Part shown: positions 1 through 13,240 of the stretch, piece by piece | Position numbering within the stretch: the first letter of the stretch is position 1 | Layout of the letters: each line of letters opens with the position of its first letter | Assembly: GCA_035772785.1 (NCBI GenBank) | Contig: JAOCPU010000007.1 | Coordinates: 62,001-126,000 of the forward strand | DNA from: Phlebiopsis flavidoalba | Taxonomy: Eukaryota; Basidiomycota; Agaricomycetes; Polyporales; Phanerochaetaceae | DNA: 64,000 nucleotides | Reading direction: 5' to 3' | Translations under genes and position numbers: made by a program | Notes under the pieces: model-generated | Databases searched by the model: none | What the model saw: the letters and a program-made list of their open reading frames with translations, nothing else | Told to the model about the DNA's origin: nothing

Positions 1-1192
1 AACGGATCGGGCGAGCGTCGGGAGGGCAAAGTCAAAGGAAATGAAGAGCGGGCGAGCTTCTGCCTTTAAAGCGTTGATATCAGAGGCTTGACGACCAGAC
101 AGGCTGCCGACTGTCCGACAGATCTTTGGGCGCCAGAGAATGAGCCAATGATTTCGATTAGTACGGGGAACAGCCGAGAGGTGTGTGTGTGTACCGCCGG
201 AGAAGCACGCTGGATGAGATTTCTGGTGCCTAATGCGAGGGGGCATGCAGCGGATCGCGAAACGGCAAGAGGAAAAAGACCTGGGTTTATTCCATCTCAA
301 AAGCTGTGAGAAGTCAATAATTAATGCGTGGACCCCCCTGAAAGCGACTGTGCCTGCACGAACCTCTCATCTGGCCCTGCACAAGTTTCGGCATGGCAGC
401 GGCGCACAGATGAATTCTATCAGAACTGGAATCCCACGTCAGGACGAGTTAAATCTCGAGGTCTGTCTCCTCCCATCTTGCGTCTCAAATCTCGATGGAC
501 CACCGGCGGACGCTGCAGCGAAGCTTTTGCTGGAGTCTGAGACCAGGCGCGGGGGCATAGCTTGGGTGATGGCCAGGTGGTAGAACATTGGTGCGCCCAA
601 ATTGTGCGCCATTTTGTCGCCACATTTTTCCTAGGACGCGCGAGGTGCGTTGCTTCACACGTGGAGGCGCGCATGCCGGCAAAGATATTCGCGTTGCCCA
701 GGCGGACTGTCTTCGCAGTTCAAGGGGAGCCAAAACAATATACCAGCGTGATTCGGGCTACTGCAGCCGAACCGAAGACATATGCCAGATCAGGAGGCTT
801 GGGAGACCATGGTGGCACGTCGCCGTCGTCTTCATGGTCGCATGAGGGACGAATATCCGAGAGAATGCCGTAGCCTTAGACATCAACCGACAGGGTTTAC
901 ACAGCCGCTGCGAGTGGGCCAACGCAGGGACCTCATTGACTTTCCTTAATTTCGTGAGAGAGCACCGGTCTAACGAACTGCCAACACAGTGGGGAAAGGA
1001 GATGGATGGCGTCTCGAGACGACCCAGAGGCGTCGGTACAAAGCGCCCGATGGCCCCAGCGCGTCGGGCGTTAAACGCGCCACGTGCGCCGTTTCGGTGA
1101 AGCGCGCCCTTCCACGTCTCGCTGGGGTTCATAGCCTGGTTACTTACCACCACCTTTCTCCTCGGCCCCACCACCTCGTCTTTGCCTTCAGG
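1..1192. other. left edge, no recognised gene
   Basis: About 1.2 kb before SEC11. Short open frames occur in every phase but none carries a domain or motif I recognise, and none has convincing introns. The last 60 bases before the SEC11 start are rich in C and T, as is usual for a basidiomycete core promoter. Confidence 0.4.
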
Positions 1193-2033
1193 ATGTTTGC
1201 AGACGAGCTCAAGTCTCTACGAAGGCTTGGTGTGCGCCATGTACGTCCGTGCACTCTCAGGTTTTGGGGCGTCACATAATATTGCATCCAGGTACTACTT
1301 CAGGTACTGAACTTTGCGTCAGTACTTACGACCGGCCTTATGATCTGGAAAGGCCTTGGACTTGTCTGTAATACCGAATCTCCGATTGTTGTAGTCCTCA
1401 GGTGCGTCGATCACCTCCTTAGGTCTCACAGGCTCTCATCGGTCACAGTGGCTCTATGGAACCGGCCTTCTATCGCGGTGACCTCCTATTCCTTACAAAC
1501 CCTGCGAGCGAACGATACCATACTGGCGATATTACGGTCTACAAGATCCCAGGCGCAGACATTCCGATCGTACATCGCGTCATGGAGACGCATGATGCCG
1601 TGTCAAAGAAAGCAGGGTGAGTTACCACTCCCCACAGTCGAATGCGAACAATCATCTAATGTCACCACCGCTACCAGATACATTACTGCGAGTCCTTTGG
1701 CACAACGACAATTGATATTGACGAAGGGCGACAACAATCCTGTTGACGATATAGAACTGTATCAGGGGTTAGAATGGCTAGAGCGAAAGCATATTGTTGG
1801 CAAAGTACGAGGGTACGTGTATTTCCTTTCGCCTACTTTGATTTTGTGTGAATCAATGTGTCGCTAGGTTCTTGCCATATGTTGGCTACGTCACGATCGC
1901 GATGGTACGTAGTGTATCAATAATCAACTTAAGACGTGACTTATCTTCGTCTGCATATAGAAACGACTTTCCGCAACTAAAATACGCGTTGCTGGGAGGC
2001 CTGGGTCTGTTAGCCCTAATTCAACGCGAATAG
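1193..2033 (+). CDS. SEC11: Signal peptidase complex catalytic subunit SEC11
   Basis: Membrane serine protease of the ER signal peptidase complex, which removes signal peptides from secretory proteins. Exons read 1193-1240, 1292-1401, 1449-1616, 1678-1812, 1868-1904 and about 1961-2033. The N-terminus ([16 protein letters not shown]) leads into a membrane segment around [14 protein letters not shown]. The catalytic serine lies in the SGSMEP motif, whose Ser codon is split by the intron 1402-1448. IPIVHRV carries the second catalytic-box residue, and [10 protein letters not shown] is the conserved box E. The C-terminus ([13 protein letters not shown]) is hydrophobic as in yeast and human homologues. 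Introns are 47-61 nt with GT..AG ends. The last exon is one base out of phase after the acceptor at 1960 (AAACGAC where AACGAC is needed), most simply a sequencing insertion. Family assignment is secure. Confidence 0.95.
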
Positions 2034-2529
2034 TGTCATCTCCTCGTGGACTCTGTATACCTATACTTTCTCAATGCATTGACTCTTTGGATGTACATTA
2101 TTGCAGATTCTCTGACAGCTCTCCGCAGGTCGCTCCTCTATACATTGCTTGCTTCTTGGCAAAACCTTTAATCTGACTGGTTCTGTCCGGTCGGGCTTGC
2201 AGATACCCACGACGCGCCGGATCACTGACCGGTGAACGTGATCAAAGCGGATAACCTTGCATTTAAATCAACTACACCCAGGCCCCAGCTGCTTACAGAC
2301 CAAAGACGCGAGAACGAAGTGCCGAAGATATAAACTCTCCAAGTACGTGTGTATCCACCGTCTTATCTAAATAACGCTTCTATCGAATTAGCGCCGTGCG
2401 ATAGGACCTGAACGATTAGGTCTCTGTAATGGTTAAAGATGGGGACAGCGGAGTCGCGTGCTCTCAAGAGGCCCACTTCTCACCGACCCTTTCTTCGTCT
2501 TCAGGCGATATCATCCCGCTGGTACTGCA
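2034..2529. other. intergenic, SEC11 to permease
   Basis: About 500 bases with no coding potential that I can support. It must hold the SEC11 3' end and the promoter of the permease. I see no clear repeat or RNA gene. Confidence 0.4.
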
Positions 2530-4716
2530 ATGGGTCCCTCGCCAGATCGCTCCTCAGGGTCGTTCGAGTCCAAAGAGAAGGACCCTGAGGTCTTTGCAAG
2601 TCTGAAGGAGGTCAGGGATGTTGCACCACCAGCAGAGTCTTCGCTAGGACGCTTCTCTGACAAGTTCAATGCTTGGCTGGCTTCACGGGGACTGGAAGGC
2701 CATGGGTGCGCACACAAGCACTCGCATCGATCAACGTCTTGTGCTAATGCGGAAATGCAGCATCGAGCCCACTACGCTGGAGCAGCGGACAGACAAACGC
2801 ACCTACCAGATGTTCTTTGCGTGGTTTGCGGCGAACATCAACGTACAAGCGTATGCTCCCCAACCGCGTCGCCGTGTTTGACGTGCGAGCTAATCAGCTT
2901 CCTGAAGCTTTGGGGCCGCAAGCGTCGGGCCTGCCGTCTTCGGCCTCGGAATGCGAACCACCTTCCTGACATGTGTCGTGACCGACTTGATGTGCGTGGC
3001 GCCGCCGGGTGCAATTCGAGGATCTGCTAACGTATGTTGCTATCAGTGCATGCCTCTTCCCCGCATACTTGTACGTCGTCCCTCAATCAATCGGCCATAC
3101 CGGGTGCTGATGCTGGCTAGTGCTGTCTTCGGACCGAAGTTGGGAACGAGAGCAATGGTTCAGAGCAGATTCTCCTGGGGGTGCGTTTCATCAATTTCAA
3201 AGCTCGACATTGCGGTGAGTAATAATTGACGCGCTGTTGTATAGCTATTATGGAGCAATTATACCGAGTGTGCTCAACGTGCTCACCATGCAAGGGTACC
3301 TCATCATCAACTGTATTATTGGCGGACACAGACACTAGGAGCCGTGTCTTCTCATCTCAACGCCACGTTGGGCATCGTCATAACGGGCTTGATCTCCCTT
3401 GGGGTACATTACGACATTACCAATATGCTACAGCCGATGCTCATTCTGTCATCCATAGGTGACGTTTTGCGGCTACCAAACGCTGCATTGGTAAGGCCTC
3501 GACGGATGTCTCGATTTAACTCAAAATTCTGACCCTGTACCAGGTACGAGATGCTCGCCTGGATACCCAATGCGGTTGCCATTATCACCATTGTGTTGGC
3601 CGTGAGCGGGAAGACCCTAGTCAGTCTCCCTGTCGAGGATCCAGACCCGGTCTCTGCGGCGTCGATCTTGACGTTTGCTGCTGCGCTCGCTGTTAGTGTG
3701 GTGGCATGGTGCCCCATCACTCCGGACTATGGTATTTTCCATGACCACAAGACATCGAGGTGCGCCCGAGGTTTTGCGCCGCAATGTGTAGATTTCTGAT
3801 CACGGCTACGGTAGCATGAGGATATTCATCTATGCATACCTCGGCTTCTTGCTCTCCAGTGTGCGTGCTCCTCATCATAATTGAACTGCGCCACCGATAT
3901 GATGTGCTGATGTCCCCGCGATCCAGGTCCCTATGCATCTCGTAGGAGGAGCGTTCACCGCCGCCCGCACCATATGTGCCGGCTTGGGAGGCGGGACTGG
4001 GCAACGGCAACGACGTCGGCGGGCTCAATCGCTGCAGCTCTCCTCCGGCGCCGGCGGCTTTGGTAAATTCTTGGTGGTGTGCATGGCACTGACCACGCCG
4101 AGCGCCAGCACACCGACGATTGTACACAGTCTGCACGAGTTTCATGACCATCTCGCCCGTGTTCGCGAAGGTCCCACGCTTCATTTTCGCTGTCATTTCC
4201 ACGGCCATGTACGTGATCCTTCTCGTCGCGTGACTCGGAGAAACTGAACTGACCCACCCTCGTCGCCATCAAGCCTCATTCCCGTCGGCATCGTTGGCGC
4301 GACACGCTTCTACTCGACCTTCGTGCAGATTCTGAGTACGTGCTCCATCAGCGCGCTGTTCTTCTCCACTGACAGCTGTGGAACACAGGCTTCATCGGAT
4401 ACTGGCTCGGCCCTTTTATCGCCATCGTCCTCACCGAGCACGTCGTTTTCCGCGCGGCTCCTGGGCAGCGTACGAGGTCGAGGATGCCTGGAACAAGCCG
4501 CGCCACCCCAACCTCGCCGTTGGCTACGCGGCCGTCTGGACGATCGTGAGCTCCATTGGCCTCATCGTACTGTGTATGTCCCAGGAGTGGTGGACAGGTC
4601 CGGTGGCGAATGCCGGCGCCGGCGACATTGCGATGATTGTCTCGTGGGCGTACAGCGTTGCCATGTACTCTGTTACCAGGTCCTTAGAGAAGCGGTGGGC
4701 GGCAGCGCGAAGCTGA
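2530..4716 (+). CDS. NCS1-family purine-cytosine permease (FCY2-like)
   Basis: Plasma-membrane proton symporter of the nucleobase-cation-symport-1 family; fungal members import cytosine, adenine, guanine or hypoxanthine. The start MGPSPDRSSGSFESKEKDP opens a hydrophilic N-terminus. Family landmarks follow in order across several short introns: EQRTDKR..FFAWFAANINV (about 2790), GLGMRTTFLTCVVTDLM (about 2940), GPKLGTRAMVQSRFSWG (about 3130), IGGQTLGAVSSHLNATLGIV (about 3310), WYEMLAWIPNAVAII (about 3545), LPVEDPDPVSAASILTFAA, WCPITPDYGIFHDHK, MALTTPSAS (about 4085), and a C-terminal CMSQEWWTGPVANAGAGDIA segment (about 4573). Exons such as 3461-3492 (VTFCGYQTLHW) sit between clear GT..AG introns. 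Some exon joins are out of phase and need checking. A decayed relative lies at about 18.1-20.2 kb. Substrate cannot be told from sequence. Confidence 0.9.
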
Positions 4717-6750
4717 GCTGCATCTCCGTAAATTTCATTTCTTTCGTCAATATCGTCCGATGGGATTTTTTGATGGTCTTGTGTGTGACCCCGCAGTTCG
4801 ACTATAATCACATTACCCGCGGAGATCTGGTCGACGTTACGGTAATCTTCTGCTTCTTTTGATAAAACTGAATGTCTCATCGGTTGCATGAGAGACTGCA
4901 AGATAACTAGATGCGGCGAACAATGGGGAAAGCTGATGCCTGCTTCTCACGCATCAAGGGCAAGATATCCTTGTACAATATGTATGGCAGCTTTCGTTGC
5001 GTCTCCTCGCTTATCTTTTGACGGATCCTTTGGAGACTCCTTCGATCTTAAAATACTTTACTGAGAGAATGTGGACATGTTCGAAAGGCGACGAAGTACT
5101 TCCAGGTGTAATTCTGGTTTCCCATGCCGGAAATTGATCTGAAGAACAAAAGCATACTCGTAAGTCCTTAGTTGATAAGGGAATGGATGGCTTTTTGATA
5201 CCTACTTTTTCTGCTTCGCATATAATACGATTTTCCATAATATCGGTCTTCTTATTTTTGACGCCACATACTTACAGAGGATTCGATCTTGTTTTATCTT
5301 ACAAGGACGGCCACAGCGGTCCCAGGATCAAAAGTTTAACCACTTCCTCATTCGCGCAATGTATATAGTCGAACCTCTCTCGATAATTATAAGGAAGGCT
5401 GCGTGATTTAACATCTAAAAAACGACGCATTCACGCAATCGCATTTTCTCAAGCAGTCGGTCATGGACAGAGTTTTACTGTCAACCTCTTGACGGCTTCT
5501 CACCAGATGAAGCGTTGGTCCGACCTTTCTCGGTTTTGGGTTTGGGCACGCCTTTCTCTGACGTGGATACCTTGATCGCCGATGTTAGCGTATGTACAAC
5601 CTCTCAGGACGTTCCTGGGGGTTGGCATGTATGTTTGATTCATCACGCCACGCTGCACCCTTATAGTCCGTGGTTTTGTCCGTAGTGTAATACATATGTG
5701 GCGTCGGGATACCAAACTTGCACAGCTTTTGTGGTGATTTTCACTTGATTTTGTAGTAGTCTCCTAAAGCAAATTATGAAGAGAGAAACGTAAATTTGTA
5801 GTCAACGCAGAGCGTGTTTCTCACACCTTTCTCACGTCTCTCTACGCTTTCCCAGATGACACGGGATTAGATCGAGTACCTAACTTGTTCAACACTAGCA
5901 TCCATTCTCATAGTCTCGAGATGAATAAGCATATCATCTGCTATGAATAACCCAGATGGCTTTGTCATGTGTAGCATTTCCGTCGACGTTCATATTTTCT
6001 CTCGGTTCTCAAAGTGGACTGGGCGTTGGAAACAATCAATCCTCCATCCACATTTACTTGAACACACAAACTCACATTTTTCCAACTCAAAAAATGCCGC
6101 GTTCCATACCGAAAACCAACTGACTAAAAAGCCCAGGTCCGTCTGACAAACCAGGCTCACAAGAACACCGTGGCCCTGGAGCGGCCAGCACAGCGAGAGA
6201 TACGGACCAAAACCCCGCACGCCGCGCATCTCACGGTGGCCGGGGTCGCGCACGCTACCTGCGCGTCTACGCCAGATTCGCGCAGCGTCGATCCCAATGG
6301 CCCGTGGGTGCGGTGCACGGGTGCTTCAGTGCACGCCTGGCGATGCGGGTTGGCTTCGCAGCCACCAGGCTGAGCTTGTTTGGCGGGGCATCCTTCTGGG
6401 ACGCCGTGTTTAATGAAATCCGGGCTTGGCGTGCGTGCGGTTGATGAGAGGGAGATGAAAATGAGTGTGTGGGGCAGCCGCTGGTATTTGGTATATATAA
6501 AGGGTGCGAGGGAGAGAATTCGAAGGGAGATGGATCCAGAGCAGGGATATAAGTAATGCGACAGGTAAAATGAGCGTAGAAAAGAGGAAAACAGAAAGAT
6601 AGTGTGAACTGTAGACAGAATATGTTAGACATACACGTATATCGGAACGCAAACACTCGGCTCGACACAGACGAAACAACCCCTCGAACGAAGTGAAACA
6701 ATAATAAAAAATGAGAAGCGCAAAAAAAAAAAATCCAAGAAAGGCCCACC
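4717..6750. other. intergenic, permease to regulator 3' end
   Basis: Two kilobases between the permease stop and the C-terminus of the minus-strand regulator; the genes converge here. The region is more AT-rich than its surroundings, with only short unsupported frames. It includes an A-run near 6722-6733 just beyond the regulator stop, within its likely 3' UTR. No tRNA, repeat or domain was recognised. Confidence 0.4.
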
Positions 6751-9700
6751 CTACGGCGGATTCTGGCCATAAAACTTGTTATAATCCCACTGCTCTCCGC
6801 CCCTCGCCATCTCCGTCGGCTGCCACCCCTGCACATATGGCGTGCTCATCTGCGTCGCCGTGATCGCGATCCCGCCATGGGCCGTCGCGTACTCGTGGCC
6901 CATTGCTTTGCCGACACGGTGCTCGTACGCCTGCGGCGGTGGCGCGGGCGCCGCCTTGTCCGCGGGGGAGGAGGTACCGCTGTGGCTCGCGCGGTGTGAC
7001 CGGGGACAGACGACGCGAGCACGGGGAAGCTCCCCATCGGCACCTGCTCGACGCCCGCGGGCTCGTACTGCGCGCCTGGTGGCGCGTACTGTGGTGGGAT
7101 GTAGTACTCCTGCGGGGCTTGCTGTGGCGGCGGGTGGGAAGGGCTCCGCAGGTGCAGGGTGTGTTGTGGTGTTTGTACGGGCTCTGGCGGTCGTAGAGCG
7201 AGGAAGACGTCTGCGGCGAGCTCGCGAAGCTGCGCGAGTATCGCGCGGTGTCCTCGGGGCTTGTACTCTGCGATTGGAACTCGACGAGGTGGAAGTCGTG
7301 CTGCATCGCCTCCATGGGATGTTGGGGTGGCGGCTGGCTGTGGGTCTGTGGCGGCGGATACGTGAAGCCCGCGGACCTGTCCGAGACGGGAGTCTGCGCC
7401 GCCGAGCTAGAGGCCTGCGTCTGCGAGGTGACGCCAGTGGAGGGTGGCGAAACGGACGGTGGTCGAGCCTGTGCGCCCACGACCAGAGGCCTGACCGCCG
7501 CCGGGCCCACTAACGCGGATCCCCAACAGACGGATACTTGACCTTGTCCTTCCCCCTTGTCCCTTCTCTCTCGACGACTTGGAAGACGACGACGAGGACG
7601 CCCTCAGGACTCTGCCGGCGGGGCCACAACAGCCGCCTGCTCCGCGGTTTTGCTCGCGCCTCGACGACGCAAATCTTCGACATCGTACTAACGGCTGGCC
7701 GTTGCGCGGGGGGCTTGAACACACAGTGGCGCCATGCGAGGGCGGGCGACGGACGAGTCGTGAAGCATGAAGCCCGTCGTGAGCATGCGACGCGCGGTGG
7801 AGTTTGGCGCCGTCAGAGCGCTTGCGTACTTCTAGCACCCGTGCGCCGCCGCGACGGCTCGGGCGAGCCTCCCGCGGCGCGGGCAGAGCGCTCCAGACCT
7901 ATACTCCTTCAATCATTATCTCCGACCATCGTGATCGCGTCTTCGCTAGCGGCTGTGAGCGGGCCAGGAGTTGTCTGCCGGCGGCGAACCGTCATGGGCT
8001 TCATATCTCGAGCGCAGTGACGTTGATGGAGGGTCACCTTCATAGCCCTTCGCTTCGCGAGGATGCTCTGAACGGACGGCTGCTTGGATGAACCGCCTGC
8101 GCGCAGATGAACCAGCCGTGTCGTCGGAACCGCGAAGCGCGTACGTAGATCGTAGTATACTTCGAAGATCCACCGGCCGCTTGTCCCGCCATACGGTGAA
8201 GAGGCACTCCGCGGAACGGCGTAGATGGTGCGAGTGCGCGGCTGTTGATTGTGCCCAGCACCAGTTTTGGCCTGGTGCGAACGATCTTGGCAGGCTCCGC
8301 CGTCGCTCGTGTCACTTTCGATGACCGATGCAGGTAGAAGCTTGATCACGATGCCGTGTCGCGACGATGCAGATCTCGCTGGACGTTTGGGTCGAGCAGC
8401 ACAAAGGTATCGTGCCTTCGAGGGGCTGCGGTGGATGTCCCTAGATCCATGGTTGAGTACGGTACTTGGCGGCGGGGAGCTCTGTCAGGAAGTTCAGACA
8501 ACCTCCTTTTCGTACGACGCGGGGCTAGGTCGAAACCGACGGCTCGACCGAGTCCTCGAGGGGTTTCCCGCGTGATCTGCCTGCGAATGTTCTTCACCAG
8601 CAGGCAGGAGCGCCCTGGCAATAGAATGTAAGCCTCTGTAGCAGACAAATAGAATCCGGGGGTTACGTACTTGCACTCAAGAGGAAATACGAGATGCTGG
8701 TATTGCTAACCCTCCTCAGGTATCGGAATCGTCCGTCGGACGAGGGATTAAACTTCTCCTCGTCCACGTTCGGCCGGGAATCTTTGTCGAAAACGAGTCT
8801 CGTGCCGATGAGAGCCGGGTGTCCCCATACACTCCGAGAGGGACCCCTACAACTAGCACAGTCAGCACCGTCCCGACCGAGGGCCCCAGACTGGGAAGCA
8901 CTCACATGTCGTAATAGAAGATGTCCCCACCATATCCGGACGCCGCGTCTCGGCCTCAAAGAGACCTGGTACGTACCCTGGAACTCGTCCGGGTCTCGAT
9001 CGGGCGACGGCCCATCATGCGCGCGACAACGTTTGATCATCTTGCCGACGAGCGGGAACACCATGTGCTCGATGCGCATCATGGCCGTCGTGCATGGGAA
9101 ACAGGACCTGCAGCAGCCATCGCGATCACGCTGTCAATTGTCGTAGCTGTTTCGTCTCAGGGCTCAACATGGCTGCAGCGCCTGCTTCGACAGCGCAACA
9201 GGCCCGCCGGCGTCGTGCGCTGGATCGGGTCAGCATCCACCGCACTCGGCTTGTCCGACTCGTGCGTCATGATGCGACCCCCATGGGCTAACGCGACCGC
9301 GGCCGCGGAGAAGAAGCTGAGCGTCGGCTTGGGCGACGGCGGCTGGAGGCGTTCTTTCGTCGCCTTGGACGAGCCAGCACCGAAGATGTCACGGGCCAGG
9401 TCGCCCTTGGCGCGGGCCTCGCGGGCCTCGTAGGTCTCGCCCCACTGGCACATCGCCTCTACGCGCCTTTGGAAATGTTGCACGTTGAACGACGGGTGGA
9501 CCTTTCAAGGCCTCGCATAGTGAATCTAAATACTTTTGCGCGGACAGGGGCGGAGGGGAGATATCGCAGGATGGCGGGTGTCACTTGAGGGAACTCGGGA
9601 CAAGAAGGCGGGGGGTGATCCAGAAAACTCGGGGTTGGCGGAGAAACGTGGACATGTGGGCTCCTGGTGCTCCAGGCGCAGCACCGGTGTCCACAGGTAC

Positions 9701-10891
9701 CAAGAAGATGTCGTATGGCAGAGGTGCGACGTAGCCGCTGATCGTCCCAAAGTTGGGCGGGTCTTACCGCTCCAGGCCGTCATCTCGGTTGACGCAGTAG
9801 ACGGCGTGTTGGCCGTAGAGGTGTGGGTGGACAGAACTACCGGCGTGGGCTCGAGCTTCACCTTTTTAGAGCCATTCGGGCCTGCTGGACGCGCGACTGC
9901 ATATGGTGAGATGGAGGTCGTCCTTGAGAGCGACGAGTCTTCAATCCCGCCGAGCTGAGATTCCAACTCGTCGAGCCATATCCCTGAGGTATCCTCCATG
10001 TTAATGACGAGAGAACTGCCTGAGGGTCCTGACACGAGGAGATAGCGATCGTTTGCATGGGATACATCCAAGAGCAGCACCAGATGACGCTCGCACTGAT
10101 CTAGGAAGGTGAGTGACATGGGTCGAATCAGCCCCATTTGACTGGGAGCCTGTAGGATATGATGACTTGAAAGGCGGTATCGACGGATTTGAGGCTGCGC
10201 TGGCGTTTGTAAGTGTAAGGACCTGTTTCTCGACAACCATCAAACGATTGTGGAGGGATTGGACGTCACTGTGAGGCAAAACGACGTCGAGCGCATCGTC
10301 AAGAGCGGTAAGCACAGAGCATATAGCAGACTATAGAAGCAACCCAGACGCACATCTTCTCGGCGGCAGCTTGAGAGTATACGCATCACGCCATGGTATC
10401 GCGTTTTCATACATGAGCCGCAGGGGGTACGTCGGTCGCACTTGAGCTTCAATCGCTTGCACTACGGGCAAGAATGTATAAGGATGGTGACACGAGCGGA
10501 TAGACAAGAAAGATACGGGAGCGTGTCACGAAAGTCCTTGTCGAGCTGAAAAGGGCTAGTGCGACGGCACCCGTTTTCCGAGAAAGTCGGAGAGCAAAGC
10601 CAAGCGCGAAATGAGACTTACCTCCGCACAGACTACGGTTATGCGCGAGCGCATGTGGCTAAGAATATGCAGATAACGTTTCGTGAGCCCACGTCCAGGA
10701 TGTGCACCGACGGTCGCATTACGCACGTAGAGTTGCCCGACTTCTGGGTGCTGCCTTCGGCTTGGTTTATTCTGGGCATGAGGATCCTGTGCCTCGCCGT
10801 TTACAGCAGGCGTCGCACCTGCATCGTTGGACGGGTTGTACACGCTGGCAGCATCGTCTAGTTCATATCCGGGTCCTGGTGTTCCTTCCAT
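6751..10891 (-). CDS. Zn2Cys6 fungal transcription factor (large)
   Basis: Likely nuclear DNA-binding regulator. The start (MEGTPGPGYELDDAASVYNP) at 10891 follows a long pyrimidine-rich promoter. After an acidic, low-complexity N-terminus, a GAL4-type zinc cluster reads CKRLKLKCDRRTPCGSC at about 10385-10475. Its upstream Cys pair is interrupted by what looks like an intron acceptor (..CCCGTAG|TGC). Downstream come a helical stretch (about 10240-10310) and a Ser/Pro/Thr-rich linker with a basic KKVKLEP patch (about 9850). A segment ending PTLSFFSAAAVALAHGG (about 9290-9350) resembles the start of the fungal-specific TF domain of basidiomycete C6 proteins. The C-terminal third is Pro/Gln/Ser-rich and ends EQWDYNKFYGQNPP at 6751. 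The middle (8.0-9.1 kb) is heavily frame-broken, so exon structure is uncertain there. Target genes are unknown. Confidence 0.6.
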
Positions 10892-11090
10892 TATCGCCAC
10901 GAGTCTGGAGGGCGGGAAAATGTGGGCTGCGCGGGTGGTGGGGGTGTGCGCCTCGGTCGCGGTGGAGAGGCGGGCGTCGGGCGTGAGGGTCGTGGCCGGC
11001 GGCGGGGCGCGGGAGAGAGGCGGGAGGAGAGAGAACGACGAGGGCAGGGAGCGACGGGATAATGGAGGGGAGAGGAGAAGAAGCACGGTG
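10892..11090 (-). promoter_or_regulatory. CT-rich core promoter of the Zn2Cys6 gene
   Basis: On the minus strand the 200 bases before the regulator start are almost pure C and T with few purines, seen on the plus strand as the G/A-rich stretch around 10910-11090. CT-rich tracts just upstream of start codons are common in fungal promoters. This supports the choice of start at 10891. Confidence 0.4.
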
Positions 11091-13240
11091 CAGGCTCGAT
11101 GCCAGCCAAATGACCATATGTGGCTGGCGCACCAGGACCCCAGCCTGCCACTGGCGCCCGTCACGGTCTGCGACCAGGCACATCTAGGCGCCCGCCGGCA
11201 AATTCCTCGCTTTGTGCTACTTTCTGCCCAAATGCGATGTGCGGAGGCTGCTCTTTTCGTCCCGAAGCAGCCACAAAGGGCGCAAATTAGGCTCCTATCA
11301 GAGGTTTCGCGCTCAGGGTGACATCGCGTGGGTCTCGGGATGTCGGCAGCAATGAAGGATGCCGTACGGCTCTTAGCAGTCTCAATCATGGTCCGCCAAT
11401 CCTCTATTCTTGCTTTGCTCGAACAGAGCGGGTTGCTCCGTCTCGCGCAACATACACACAAGTGCAAGTGGTTTGGATGTCGCTCGGTGAACAGACCAAG
11501 AACTGGCAAACAGGCTTACGCACCCACACCCTAGGCGAACAAACTCTGACCATTGCCCACTCTTCCCACGCATCTAGGTTAGGCAGGAAGACGTGCGCGA
11601 ATCATGCCGAATGAGCAGCCGCCGCGGCAGACAGGAATCTGACCCACCACCGTCCCGCCTTGCCTCGCGCCTCCATCACCCACACTCACCACGCTTTTGA
11701 CCCATGTATCGACGCTTTGCACGACTTCCCGTAGTTCTCGGACAGCGACGACGGCGCGCAACACACGCACTATACGGCACAGCAGGACACAGGGGTCGTC
11801 ATCGCGCGCCCTCGATCACGCACCAGGGGCCCTCGGGCTGGACACCGACGCCAGTGAAACACCGACAGGTTGCCACAGGACGCCCTTGCGCACTAGGCTC
11901 TCTTGGACTCGTCCCATGTGCTCATCACGGCTTATCGATACGCTACCGTCGCGACCGCGTCTTTTGTCTGCGCAGCCCGCGACAATAGCCCCGGGGGCCA
12001 CAGGGGCTCTCCCTCGGCCTCCTGAGGTCGCACGTCAGGAGGCCTCGTCATCGACGACCGGCCGTGAGCCCACTCTAATTTTGCGGGAGCAGCTTTTGTG
12101 TGATCGTCGCACACGGACGAGCTGGGCGTAGTGGGTGGGTACCCCGGTCTGCGCATGTACGCCGAGGTCGCTAGTCTATTTACGACGGACGCGCCGCTAG
12201 TGTCGATCATCTTGAACATACTCGCAAACAAGCTTCCGCGACACAGCATCTGCTGCACGGCGGCCCGTCCGTCTGGTCCTCCAGTCGTCTGACTGCTCCG
12301 TATGTCGCTAAATTTAGTCCCCTTACGTACACTTAGCGATTGTAGTGCAAAGCGCTCCTGTGCTTGGGTCCCGTTCCTGGCCCGGCTCAGCCATTCGTAT
12401 TGTCGAAGCGAACGGAGGCGTCAAACTGTATCTTTAGAGTCTGATAGACTCGCATACCGAATTCCAACCTCAAAGACCATGCGCACAGCAGCTGTGTAGG
12501 TTGACGCTGTCAAAACCTTACTTACTACGCCGCGATAACACGATATGACGAAGTCCCGAACCCAATTGCCCGGACAGGATGATCTTTCGGCGGCATTCTG
12601 ACAATGACAAGAAAATTGGCACGGAAACTTCATCGCGGTAACCTTGGCTGACGGCTGTTGGACTGGACCAAAGGAAAAGAGCTGCGAGAATCGCTAGCTC
12701 TGGGTGTCTAGGCCCCATTCAAAACTCAAAAGACCCCGCAACACTGTCACAGTCCACTCGCTACAAATGTTCAAGGTAGTCCCACTCCGGTATAAACGGC
12801 AGTACTCGTCCTCAAACGTCCTCGGGGAGACTGCGTTACCCGACAGTTTTCGGGCCGTATATGTTTGCAAATAGACTAGCACAAGGGCTAGCGGACGTAA
12901 TATGACCTGTTCGAGCTCATGTACGGTCACACCCGGCCATACCGGAGGGACTGACTGGCTGCAGGCCGTCCGGAGTGGGAGACAAGCGACTGACGAGGTT
13001 TCCGCCCATCTGCCACGTGTGTGGCGCAATGAAGGATATAGGCGACGTGTGGTATGAGATGAGATGTACGCGAATTATATTGGCCAAGACACTTTGTCGA
13101 CTAGTATAGCGACATTCGGTATTCAGATTGACAAAAAACAGCGCATCAGAGGAATTGAAGGCACGCTGCGCAAGAGGCTATCAAAGTGGGAATGAGTTCA
13201 TTAGAATGTAGTTACACTAAAATGACATAACCGAAGGGAG
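11091..13240. other. unassigned 2.1 kb stretch
   Basis: No family recognised. The stretch 11.58-12.3 kb has mixed-frame open reading on the plus strand, with a segment reading LRMYAEVASLFTTDAPLVSI near 12152, which looks protein-like but is joined to nothing convincing. On the minus strand 12694-13029 gives an open 111-residue frame with no motif I know. There may be a frame-broken gene here; I cannot say which strand. Confidence 0.25.

Noticed and set aside
6842..7513. Long plus-strand open frame of 223 codons
   Set aside because: GC-rich antisense shadow of the Pro/Ser/Gln-rich C-terminal part of the Zn2Cys6 regulator; its sequence is Arg/Gly/Ala-rich without motifs.
10556..11509. 317-codon minus-strand frame as a complete gene
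   Set aside because: Only its interior, from the ATG at 10891, belongs to the Zn2Cys6 regulator; the first 200 codons are promoter sequence that happens to be open, including the CT-rich tract.
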